Positions 1 to 7,812 of a stretch of 64,000 bases of DNA are shown here, piece after piece (the first letter of the stretch is position 1; every line of letters starts with the position of its first letter). This DNA is from Hydrogenophaga taeniospiralis CCUG 15921 (GTDB lineage Bacteria > Pseudomonadota > Gammaproteobacteria > Burkholderiales > Burkholderiaceae_C). Where the stretch lies: NCBI RefSeq assembly GCF_001592305.1, contig NZ_BCWR01000009.1:45375-109374 (forward strand), in the 5' to 3' direction. A program made the position numbers and the translations under genes. Under the pieces are notes generated by a model, which was not told the origin of the DNA, ran no database searches, and was given only the letters and a program-made list of their open reading frames with translations.

Positions 1-2
1 AG

Positions 3-2471
3 ATGAACGTGTTCCAGGCGCTGGGTGAGGTGCTGGGGCTCTACAGCAACCTCGCCATCGCCTGGATCATGGCCGTGGTGGCCGACCTGGTGATCAACAA
101 ACCGCTGGGCTGGAGCCCGCCGGGCATCGAGTTCAAACGCGCCCACCTGTACGACATCAACCCCGTGGGCGTGGGCGCCATGGGCCTGGCATCGGCGCTG
201 TCGATAGCGGCGCACATGGGCCTGATGGGCGACACGGCGCAGGCGTTTTCGGCGGTGATCGCGATGGTGACGGCGCTGGTCGCTTCGCCGCTGATCGCAT
301 GGGCGACCCAAGGGCGCTATTACATCGCGCGCACCTCGCAAGCCTGCAGCAAAGCTGCTTGCGAGGGTTGTGCCGGAAGCGGGGAAGCCCACCCAGAAAC
401 ACCGCGGAGCGGGCTTCGCCCGGCCGCAGGTGTTGCCCCCCTTCAGGGGGGTGACGCCGCAGGCGGCGCGGGGGGTGTTCTCAAGTGCGTGATTTGCGAG
501 CGCGAATACGAAGCGCCCGACATGGCCCACTGCCCGGCCTACCAGGGCGCCATCTGCTCCCTGTGCTGCACGCTGGACGCGCGCTGCGGCGACCTCTGCA
601 AACCCCAGGCGCGTCTCTCGGTGCAGTGGCAGGGTGCCCTGCGCACCGTGTTGCCGCGCCGCGTGTGGCCCTACCTCGAAGCCGGCCTGGCGCACTACCT
701 GCTGATCATGGGGGTGATCGCGCCGGTGCTGGCCGCGGTGCTGGGCCTGCTCTACCGGCAGCAGGTGGAGGGCCTGGGCGAAGGCCTGCAGGCAGTGGCC
801 GACACCGGCCTGGTGGATGCGGCGCTGCGCTCGGGCTTCCTGCGCGTCTACGCCGTGCTGCTGCTGATCGCGGCCACCGTGGCCTGGTGGCTGGTCCTGG
901 CGCACAAGAGCCGCGAGGTGGCGCAGGAAGAGTCGAACCGCCAGACCCGGCTGCTCATGCACGAGATCGACTCGCACCGCCGCACCGACGAAGCGCTGCA
1001 GCAGGCCCGGCGCGCCGCCGACCAGGCCAACCAGGCCAAGACGCGCTACATCAGCACCATCAGCCACGAGCTGCGCACCCCGCTCAACAGCATCCTGGGC
1101 TATGCGCAACTGCTGCAGGAAGACACCGGCATGGCCCCGCACCGCGCGCAGGCCATCCGCGTGATCCACCGCGGCGGCGAACACCTGCTCTCGCTCATCG
1201 AAGGCACGCTGGACATCGCGCGCATCGAGTCCGGCAAGCTCGCGCTGGACGTGCGGCCCATGGCCTTTGCCGGCGCCATGCAGGAAGTGGCCAGCATGTT
1301 TGAGCTGCAGGCCGCGGCCAAGGGTCTGCGCTTCGTCTTCGACAGCGGCAGCCGCCTGCCCGACGCCGTGCGGGCCGACGAAAAACGCCTGCGCCAGATC
1401 CTCATCAACCTGCTGGGCAACGCGGTGAAGTTCACCCACGCGGGCGAGGTTCGCCTGCGCGTGACGCACGCGCGCGAGATGGCGCAGTTTGAAGTGCACG
1501 ACACCGGCCCCGGCATGAGCGCGCTGGACCTGGAGCGCGTGTTCGAACCCTTCGCGCGCGGGCAGAACGACGCCTCGCTGGCCGCGGCCTCCGGCGCCGG
1601 CAGCTCCGGCACCGGCCTGGGCCTGACCATCGCCAAGATGCTCACCGACCTCATGGGCGGCGAGATGACCGTGCGCAGCACGCCGGGGCAGGGATCGGTG
1701 TTCACCGTGCGCCTGTTCCTGCCCGAGCTGCACGGCGTGGCGCTGCCCCGCACGGCCACCGCGCCCCTGTGCAGCGGCTACGCCGGCGAGCGCCGCCGGC
1801 TGCTGGTGGTGGACAACGAAGAGGCCGACCGCGAACTGCTGCAGCGCTGGCTGGCGCCGCTGGGCTTCGAGGTGATGCTGGCCACCAGCGGCCTGGACGC
1901 GCTGCGCCTGCTCGACGGCCTGCAGCCTGGTGCGCCGGGCGCGCCGCACGCCATCTTCATGGATCTGGCCATGCCCGGCATCGACGGCTGGGAAACCCTG
2001 CGCCGCCTGCGCGCGCGAGGCTGGGCGGGCGTGCCGCTGGCCATCGTCTCGGCCAACGCCTTCGACAAGGGGCTGGACAACGACCTCGGCCACCAGCCCC
2101 AGGACTTTTTCGTCAAACCCGTGCGGCGCGACGACCTGCTCGCCTGGCTCGGCCAGCGGCTCGGCCTGACCTGGACCGTGGCCGAACCCACGCCCGCTCC
2201 CACCACAGTGGACCCCACACCCCGACCGGCCGGCGGCGCCAGCGCTGGCGCCACCAGCCCCGCCGAGATGGCGCCGCTGCTCGAACTGGTGCGCCTGGGC
2301 TACTACAAAGGCATCGTGAACTGGCTCGACGACTGGGTGGGCCAGCGCCCCGAACAGGCCGACTTCGCCCAGGGCCTGCGCACCCTGGCGCGCGAGTTCC
2401 GCTTTGAAGCCATCGAGCAGCGGTTGCTGCAGCCGCACAGCGACAACCCGATACTGCCCGGCACGCCATGA
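3..2471 (+). CDS. Membrane hybrid histidine kinase/response regulator (5' end outside window)
   Basis: C-terminal 822 residues of a sensor kinase; the first ATG is probably internal because the protein opens inside a membrane domain. Residues 1-115 are hydrophobic helices that resemble the end of NCS1-type (nucleobase:cation symporter) permeases, which I recall only by family pattern. A repeat-encoded stretch (about 130-158) follows, then a Cys-rich segment starting CVICE at about 160, then two more membrane segments. The H-box ISHELRTP puts the phospho-accepting His at 355, followed by an HATPase (GTGLGL). A receiver domain has Asp654 in MDLAMPG. It overlaps the next gene by 4 bases (ATGA), so the pair forms one phosphorelay. 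The ligand is unknown; a nucleobase or urea-type signal is inference from the permease-like part. Confidence 0.85.
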   Translation: MNVFQALGEVLGLYSNLAIAWIMAVVADLVINKPLGWSPPGIEFKRAHLYDINPVGVGAMGLASALSIAAHMGLMGDTAQAFSAVIAMVTALVASPLIAWATQGRYYIARTSQACSKAACEGCAGSGEAHPETPRSGLRPAAGVAPLQGGDAAGGAGGVLKCVICEREYEAPDMAHCPAYQGAICSLCCTLDARCGDLCKPQARLSVQWQGALRTVLPRRVWPYLEAGLAHYLLIMGVIAPVLAAVLGLLYRQQVEGLGEGLQAVADTGLVDAALRSGFLRVYAVLLLIAATVAWWLVLAHKSREVAQEESNRQTRLLMHEIDSHRRTDEALQQARRAADQANQAKTRYISTISHELRTPLNSILGYAQLLQEDTGMAPHRAQAIRVIHRGGEHLLSLIEGTLDIARIESGKLALDVRPMAFAGAMQEVASMFELQAAAKGLRFVFDSGSRLPDAVRADEKRLRQILINLLGNAVKFTHAGEVRLRVTHAREMAQFEVHDTGPGMSALDLERVFEPFARGQNDASLAAASGAGSSGTGLGLTIAKMLTDLMGGEMTVRSTPGQGSVFTVRLFLPELHGVALPRTATAPLCSGYAGERRRLLVVDNEEADRELLQRWLAPLGFEVMLATSGLDALRLLDGLQPGAPGAPHAIFMDLAMPGIDGWETLRRLRARGWAGVPLAIVSANAFDKGLDNDLGHQPQDFFVKPVRRDDLLAWLGQRLGLTWTVAEPTPAPTTVDPTPRPAGGASAGATSPAEMAPLLELVRLGYYKGIVNWLDDWVGQRPEQADFAQGLRTLAREFRFEAIEQRLLQPHSDNPILPGTP
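391..479 (+). repeat. Dispersed palindromic repeat, family R1, inside the kinase gene
   Basis: About 85 bases starting CACCGCGGAGCGGGC and ending GCGGCGCGGGGGGTG. The same order of short inverted repeats occurs at 13811, 20998, 21889, 37274, 53602 and 63920. Here the repeat is open in the kinase frame and encodes a Gly/Ala/Pro-rich linker between the permease-like part and the Cys-rich motif. Confidence 0.8.
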
Positions 2472-3499
2472 ACACCCCCTTGCCGACACCCGAACCCCTG
2501 AACGCACCCCTGCCGTCGCTGGACGCGCTGGTCGTGCTCATCGTGGACGACGTGCCCGACAACGTCGCCCCGCTGCACGACGCGCTCGACGAAGCCGGCT
2601 ACACCGTGCTGGTGGCGCTGGACGGCGAGTCCGCCATCCGCCGCGCCACGCAGGCCCTGCCCGACGTCATCCTGCTCGACGCGGTGATGCCCGGGCTCGA
2701 CGGCTTCGAGGTGGCGCGCCGCCTCAAGGCCGACCCGGCCACGGCGCTGATCCCCATCATCTTCATGACCGGCCTCACCGAAACCGAACACCTGGTGGCC
2801 GCGCTCGACGCCGGCGGGGTGGACTACGTCACCAAACCCATCAAGCCGCGCGAGGTGATGGCGCGCATGGGCGTGCACCTGCGCACCGCGCGCCACGCGC
2901 GCCAGGGTGCCCTGGAGCGCAGCCAGGCCCGCTACGCCCTCGACGCCTTCGGCTACGCCACCATCACCGTGCGCGAGAGCGACGGCCGCCTGATGTGGCA
3001 GACCCCGCTGGCGCGCGAACTGCTGCAGCGCTACTGCGGCACCACTGCGCCCGACACCCCGCCCGCCGTGCTGCAGTGGCTGCGCCGCCACCTGCAGGAC
3101 GCCCGGGCCCAGCGAGAGCCGCCACGCCTCACGCTCGACCACGGCCCGCGCCGCCTCACCTTCCGGCTGCACCAGCGCGTGGGCGACCAGGACGGGTCCG
3201 AAGCCATCGAAGCGTCGGGCGAGGGCGGCGACTGGCTGATCGTGATGCAGGAAACCTCGGACGCCAGCGTGCTCGAAGCCATAGGCCAGGCCTTCGGCCT
3301 CACCGCGCGCGAGGCCGAAGTCTTGTACTGGGTGGCCAAAGGCAAGATCAACCGCGACATCGGCGACATCCTGGGCGCCAGCCCCGCCACCGTGAAGAAA
3401 CACCTGGAACGCATCTACGCCAAGCTCGGCGTGGAAACCCGAACGGCGGCGGCAGCGATGGCGATCAACCGTGTGCCGTTGTTGCAGCCGCGGGGGTGA
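2468..3499 (+). CDS. Response regulator, receiver plus LuxR-type HTH
   Basis: 343 residues. The receiver domain (about 20-140) has the acidic pair at D27-D28, the phospho-acceptor Asp71 in LLDAVMPG, and the conserved Lys in VTKPIKP. A middle region of about 120 residues matches nothing I recognise. The C-terminus (about 277-340) is a LuxR/FixJ helix-turn-helix (GLTAREAEVL, SPATVKKHLERIYAKLGV). It overlaps the upstream hybrid kinase by 4 bases, which makes it the likely transcriptional output of that kinase. The targets are not shown by the sequence; the urea importer genes at 12541 lie beyond the restriction operon that now separates the two. Confidence 0.88.
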   Translation: MNTPLPTPEPLNAPLPSLDALVVLIVDDVPDNVAPLHDALDEAGYTVLVALDGESAIRRATQALPDVILLDAVMPGLDGFEVARRLKADPATALIPIIFMTGLTETEHLVAALDAGGVDYVTKPIKPREVMARMGVHLRTARHARQGALERSQARYALDAFGYATITVRESDGRLMWQTPLARELLQRYCGTTAPDTPPAVLQWLRRHLQDARAQREPPRLTLDHGPRRLTFRLHQRVGDQDGSEAIEASGEGGDWLIVMQETSDASVLEAIGQAFGLTAREAEVLYWVAKGKINRDIGDILGASPATVKKHLERIYAKLGVETRTAAAAMAINRVPLLQPRG

Positions 3500-3559
3500 A
3501 AAACGGTCATTTTCTCGGGGTGTGGAACCGAGGCAACTGCTGCAGTTGGCATGAGCGAC

Positions 3560-5173
3560 TTATGGCAGCGGCTTCAAGCCCAGCTCTTTCAGGAAGGCGT
3601 TGTGCTTTTCCTTCGCTGTCGCAATCGCCTTTTCAATGTCCACCAATTCGCGGTGCGTCGCTTCCAGGTCAATCTCTGCTTCACCCACCGCCGTGCTGAT
3701 GTAGCGCGAGATGTTCAGGTTGAAATCGTTCTTCTCGATTTCGGCCATCTCCACCCGGCGTGAGTAGCGCGCGGCTTCCTCGCGGAACTGGTAGGTCTTG
3801 ATGAGCTTGGCGATGTGCTCGTCGGTCAGTTGGTTCTGGCGCTTGCCTTTGACGAAGTGTTCCGCCGCGTTGATGAACAACACGTCGTCCGGCTTCTTGC
3901 ACTTCTTCAACACCAGAATGCAGACCGGGATGCCGGTGGAATAAAACAGGTTGGACGGCAGGCCGATGACGGTGTCGATGTGGCCGTCCTTCAGCAGCTT
4001 CTCGCGAATGCGTGCCTCCGACCCGCCCCGGAACAGCACCCCGTGCGGCAGGATGATGGCCATCACCCCTTCGTCCTTCAGGAAGTGGAAGCCGTGCAGC
4101 AGGAAGGCAAAGTCCGCCGCCGACTTGGGCGCCAGGCCGTGGTTCTTGAAGCGCACGTCGTCGGCCATCGCCTCGCCCGGCTCCCAGCGCAGGCTGAAGG
4201 GTGGGTTGGCCACGATGGCGTCGAACCTGGGTTGCTTGGCCGGATTCAGCTCGCGCAGCTTGTCCCACTCGTTGGTGAGCGTGTCGCCGTGGAATATCTC
4301 GAACTCCGTGTCCTTCACCCCGTGCAGCAGCATGTTCATGCGCGCCAGGTTGTAGGTGGTGACGTTCTTTTCCTGACCGTAGATCTTGCCAATCGTGCCC
4401 CCCGCCTTTTGCATGCGGCGGCGCACATTCATCAGCAGTGAGCCCGATCCGCAGGCGAAGTCCATCACACTCTCCAGCCGCTGTTTCATGCCGGTTTTCG
4501 GTTCGTGGCTGTCCAGCGTGACGATGGCGGACAGCACGTCGGAGATCTGTTGCGGCGTGTAGAACTCGCCCGCCTTCTTGCCCGAGCCAGCCGCGAACTG
4601 GCCGATCAGGTATTCATATGCATCGCCCAGCGTGTCCACGTCGGTGGAAAACGCCGCTAGCCCCTCGGCAATCTTCTGGACGATGCTGCACAGCTTGGCG
4701 TTGCGGTCGGCGTAGGTCTTGCCCAGCTTGGTCGAACCCAGATCAATCTCGGAGAACAGGCCGGCAAAGGTGCTCGCGAACGACTCGGTTTCGATGTAGC
4801 GGAATCCCGACTGCAGCACGTTCAGCAGTTCGTCGTTCTGGGTGCGGGCCATGTGGGCGATGCTGCTCCACAGGTGCATGGGCAAGATCACATAGTGCAC
4901 CTTGCGTCGCATCTGTTTCTCGAACGCGGGCACGTCGGCCGTGTTGTTGGCGTACCAGACCGTCAGCGGCACGCTGCGGTCATCGGCTTCCACCTTGGGG
5001 TACTCGCTGCCCAGTTCCTTTTTGGCGGCAGCCTCGTAGTTGTCCGACAGGTAGCGCAGGAACAGGAACGACAGCATGTAGTCGCGGAAGTCGTCCGCGT
5101 CCATCGCGCCGCGCAGCTGGTCGGCAATCGCCCACAGGGTCTTGCCCAGTTGTTTCTGTTTTTCTTCGGTCAT
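3560..5173 (-). CDS. hsdM: Type I restriction-modification methyltransferase subunit HsdM
   Basis: 537 residues. Modification subunit that methylates adenine N6 in the recognition site together with HsdS. Visible motifs are the SAM-binding DFACGSG (238-244), the catalytic NPPF (323-326) and the family signature GEFYTP (202-207); the N-terminal HsdM helical domain is present (about 1-130). I chose the ATG at 5173, where homology to HsdM begins; an ATG at 5218 would overlap the upstream gene but adds only basic, non-family residues. It is the last gene of the restriction operon, downstream of the PrrC-like gene. Confidence 0.95.
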   Translation of the reverse strand: MTEEKQKQLGKTLWAIADQLRGAMDADDFRDYMLSFLFLRYLSDNYEAAAKKELGSEYPKVEADDRSVPLTVWYANNTADVPAFEKQMRRKVHYVILPMHLWSSIAHMARTQNDELLNVLQSGFRYIETESFASTFAGLFSEIDLGSTKLGKTYADRNAKLCSIVQKIAEGLAAFSTDVDTLGDAYEYLIGQFAAGSGKKAGEFYTPQQISDVLSAIVTLDSHEPKTGMKQRLESVMDFACGSGSLLMNVRRRMQKAGGTIGKIYGQEKNVTTYNLARMNMLLHGVKDTEFEIFHGDTLTNEWDKLRELNPAKQPRFDAIVANPPFSLRWEPGEAMADDVRFKNHGLAPKSAADFAFLLHGFHFLKDEGVMAIILPHGVLFRGGSEARIREKLLKDGHIDTVIGLPSNLFYSTGIPVCILVLKKCKKPDDVLFINAAEHFVKGKRQNQLTDEHIAKLIKTYQFREEAARYSRRVEMAEIEKNDFNLNISRYISTAVGEAEIDLEATHRELVDIEKAIATAKEKHNAFLKELGLKPLP

Positions 5174-5195
5174 GGTTGGTCTTCGTTTTCCGGGA

Positions 5196-6386
5196 TCATG
5201 CAGCCGTTGCTTGGGCACTCTTGGCCGGCCGCTCGAAGATGTCTGGCAACGCGAACTGGTAGCGATCCAGGAACGCGTCCAGGATCTGACGGAACAGGCG
5301 CTTGTTGTCGTCCACCATCTCCGCAGGTTGGTAAATGTCGTACTTGCCGTGGCTCAGCAGGTTCAGCGCACGGGCGAACAGGTCTTCATCGTCCAGGCCA
5401 TGAATGCAGGCAGAGAAGTCGTCATTGCCGAAGAAGGTGGCTGTCTTCTCCAGAATGCTGCGCAGCATGTTGAAGTGGAAGGTGAACAGCTTCCCGCTCT
5501 CGGCCGCCTTTTTAATCTCAGCCAGCATGGACACGTGATGGAAAAAGGGTGTGTCGGTGGTGGCACGCAGTGTGTACGTGTCGCCCCGCTCCGGGCGGTG
5601 AAGAAAGTACGTTCTGTGCTTGTCCTTGTTGGAGCGCAGCTCGTTGCACACCACGTTGAAGAACAGTGCATGGTGTGACGACACCACCGCCTTGATGGGA
5701 GCTGGCACCATGCGGGGCGGGTTGTCGGCTTCGCCCGGTGCGTCCGAGGCCACCGCTTCCGGGCGTTTTCGGCTCTTCGCTTTGCGCAGCAACTTGGCCA
5801 GGTCGCTGGCCACGGCAATCGCGTTGTTGTCGTCCAGCGAGGTGATGGGGTCGTCGATGTACAGGTGCTTCACCCATTGGTACGCCTCTGCCCCGTCGAT
5901 CACCCGCTCGCAGATGGCCATGAACACGCACCAGATGAAGATGTTCTCTTCGCCGCGTGAGACCTTGATGTGGTGGGTCTCACCCTTGCGGAAGCTGACG
6001 GTCCACTCGTCGTAGTCGATGTCGAACAGAAAGTCCGCGTAGCGCGCCAGGTAGTGGCCGATGCGCTCGTCCAAGGCCAGCTCCTTCAGGCCCTTGAAGA
6101 ACTGCGAGTCGGTGTTGATGTGCAGGCGCCGCTCGCTGTCTTTCTCCAGGTCGTTGTCCCAGGAGAACAGGTCTTCGGTGAAGGCATTGAAGTACAGCGT
6201 GTCGGGTTGGCCTTTGTTCTTGCGCTTGCCCTCGTCCTTGAACGCCATCGACAGGCGGGTCTTGCCCGTGCCGTTGTAGGCGTAGAGCAGCACAAAGTCC
6301 TGACCGCCGCCGTTCAGGTCGTCCCGCAGCCTGACGGCCAGGCGGCGCAGGTCGGTGAAGCGGTGAATCGTCGGCTTGTCGCTCAT
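5196..6386 (-). CDS. PrrC-like ATPase, candidate anticodon nuclease guarding the restriction system
   Basis: 396 residues from the ATG at 6386, whose ATGA overlaps the hsdS stop. The N-terminal ABC-type ATPase of the AAA_13/PrrC kind has Walker A NGTGKT (38-43), a signature-like SRGEEN (143-148), Walker B LYIDDP (175-180) and a switch SSHH (236-239). The C-terminal part has R309, E313 and H346. In E. coli PrrC, which is also 396 residues and linked to a type I system, the anticodon-nuclease triad is R320, E324, H356, so spacing and order match closely. In that family the nuclease is held silent by the Hsd complex and cuts a tRNA anticodon when restriction is blocked. Nuclease activity here is inference; related AAA_13 proteins without proven activity share parts of this motif. 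Confidence 0.75.
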   Translation of the reverse strand: MSDKPTIHRFTDLRRLAVRLRDDLNGGGQDFVLLYAYNGTGKTRLSMAFKDEGKRKNKGQPDTLYFNAFTEDLFSWDNDLEKDSERRLHINTDSQFFKGLKELALDERIGHYLARYADFLFDIDYDEWTVSFRKGETHHIKVSRGEENIFIWCVFMAICERVIDGAEAYQWVKHLYIDDPITSLDDNNAIAVASDLAKLLRKAKSRKRPEAVASDAPGEADNPPRMVPAPIKAVVSSHHALFFNVVCNELRSNKDKHRTYFLHRPERGDTYTLRATTDTPFFHHVSMLAEIKKAAESGKLFTFHFNMLRSILEKTATFFGNDDFSACIHGLDDEDLFARALNLLSHGKYDIYQPAEMVDDNKRLFRQILDAFLDRYQFALPDIFERPAKSAQATAA

Positions 6387-7675
6387 GCTTCTCGCGCCTC
6401 CGACGAGGGAAACAGCTGCTGCATTAGGCCCGTCTTGTGGGTCTTGAGTTTGTCGAGTTCTTCGGCTGCGGCGGTGATGAACGTGTCGAGGCTGTTCAGG
6501 CAACGGGCTATGCGCTGTTGTTCCTCCAAATCTCTAGGAAGCTGCACACGCAATTTCGCCTGTTCAGTTATCCCGATATAGGCCCTGGTTCCGCCGCCGG
6601 ATGCTTCCACAAGGTTTGCTTGAAACGAGTCGGCTACAAAGAGCTGTGCAAGAAATTCATTTGAGAGCTTCTGGTGGTCTTTCACGCGGTAGTAGGTGAC
6701 CGGCGGTGTCAGCATCAGGTACGGCGTATTGATTTTCCGCACCACCGCGACTTCACCCACCGTACCCTTGTGTGAGAGAAGCACATCACCCTCTTTCGCG
6801 AATCCTTTTTGCAGGGTGTCGGCCTGCTCTTTGCTGATGAAGTGGCATTTTTCAATGTCGATCAGTCCGCCTTTGAGATCACTTGCCATGATGAACGGTA
6901 TCCCGGTCGCGACATAGTCTGATGACTTAGGGTGAATGTTCCCGTGATTCCCGTCCTTTGGCGGAAAAAGACATCCCGCCCTAACCAAACCGCCCACAGT
7001 GGTAATACTCCACTCCTCAGCATCCCGAAATTCAGGGAAGCGTAGGCGGGGTTGGGTTTCGCCTTCGCGGGGGAATAGTTGCTGCATCAGTCCTTTTTTG
7101 TGGTTCTTGAGAGCCTCCACTGTGCGCCCTTGCACGGCGATCAGTTCATCCAGGGAACTAAGGCAGTCGGCAATTCTTTTTTGTTCTTCTGGCGCAGGGA
7201 TTGGAATCTGCAGCTCAGAGAACTGCTTGTAACTGATCATCTTTCCGTCACGAAGACCTTCTAGGTTCTTGGTGAGGATTTGAATGAATCGGTCCGTTTT
7301 CAGGTAATGCTTGAAATAGGAGTCACTTCCCGCTGCGCGCCTCCTCAAGATGACATATGCCGGGCTGCAGATGCCGTGGTATTGCGAGTATTCAATTCCG
7401 CCCTGAAAGGAGCGCAGGCTGATGATGAAGTCACCTACCTGAACGACCTTGTAGCTCTCGATGCTCTTTTCGCTGACTGAGACATGGTAGTCAATCATGT
7501 CGCGCGGAATGGCGCCATGCTCTTGTGTAATTGCGAGAACGGGGAGCCCGGGCTTCAGGTTCTTGTCGCTCACCTGATCAAACAGGTGGTCGCCTGAATA
7601 TGTTTGCCATGGCTTGGCCCCCCGAAACTCCGGAAACCGCAGCTTGGGCACCAGCATGGTTTTTTCGCCGCTCAT
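6383..7675 (-). CDS. hsdS: Type I restriction-modification specificity subunit HsdS
   Basis: 430 residues with the usual two target-recognition domains (about 10-150 and 220-370), each followed by a conserved helix: EEQKRIADCLSSLDELI after the first and EEQQRIARCLNSLDTFI after the second. The near-identical QQLFPREGE and QQLFPSSE segments mark the repeated halves. It determines the bipartite DNA site recognised by both restriction and modification. The start at 7675 overlaps the stop of the small upstream ORF (ATGA). Both recognition domains are clearly lower in GC than the surroundings (roughly half A+T over 6590-7500), as expected for exchangeable specificity modules. Confidence 0.95.
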   Translation of the reverse strand: MSGEKTMLVPKLRFPEFRGAKPWQTYSGDHLFDQVSDKNLKPGLPVLAITQEHGAIPRDMIDYHVSVSEKSIESYKVVQVGDFIISLRSFQGGIEYSQYHGICSPAYVILRRRAAGSDSYFKHYLKTDRFIQILTKNLEGLRDGKMISYKQFSELQIPIPAPEEQKRIADCLSSLDELIAVQGRTVEALKNHKKGLMQQLFPREGETQPRLRFPEFRDAEEWSITTVGGLVRAGCLFPPKDGNHGNIHPKSSDYVATGIPFIMASDLKGGLIDIEKCHFISKEQADTLQKGFAKEGDVLLSHKGTVGEVAVVRKINTPYLMLTPPVTYYRVKDHQKLSNEFLAQLFVADSFQANLVEASGGGTRAYIGITEQAKLRVQLPRDLEEQQRIARCLNSLDTFITAAAEELDKLKTHKTGLMQQLFPSSEAREA

Positions 7676-7812
7676 CGCGCCAGCCTCTTCAAATGGTGAT
7701 CGGCTGGCAGGCTGCGCATTTGCGTGATGAACCCGGCCTGACTTTTAATTGAGGCGATTTCGCCGTAGTTGAACGCGCAGGCGTCCCAGCGAATGGTGCA
7801 AAACAAGTTCAT
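7672..7812 (-). CDS. 46-residue small protein between the AlbA-type gene and hsdS
   Basis: An ORF from ATG 7812 to TGA 7672. Its start overlaps the upstream stop by 4 bases and its own stop overlaps the hsdS start by 4 bases, so translation would be coupled on both sides. The product (starts MNLFCTIRWD, ends HHLKRLAR) has two Cys and a basic end, and no domain I recognise. It could be a small accessory or regulatory peptide, the remnant of a larger gene, or merely a coupling ORF. Confidence 0.5.
   Translation of the reverse strand: MNLFCTIRWDACAFNYGEIASIKSQAGFITQMRSLPADHHLKRLAR

Noticed and set aside
391..479. R1 repeat as an insertion sequence or phage attachment site
   Set aside because: It is about 85 bases, has no transposase, and occurs many times at unrelated places with several internal palindromes; it fits a dispersed REP-like element.
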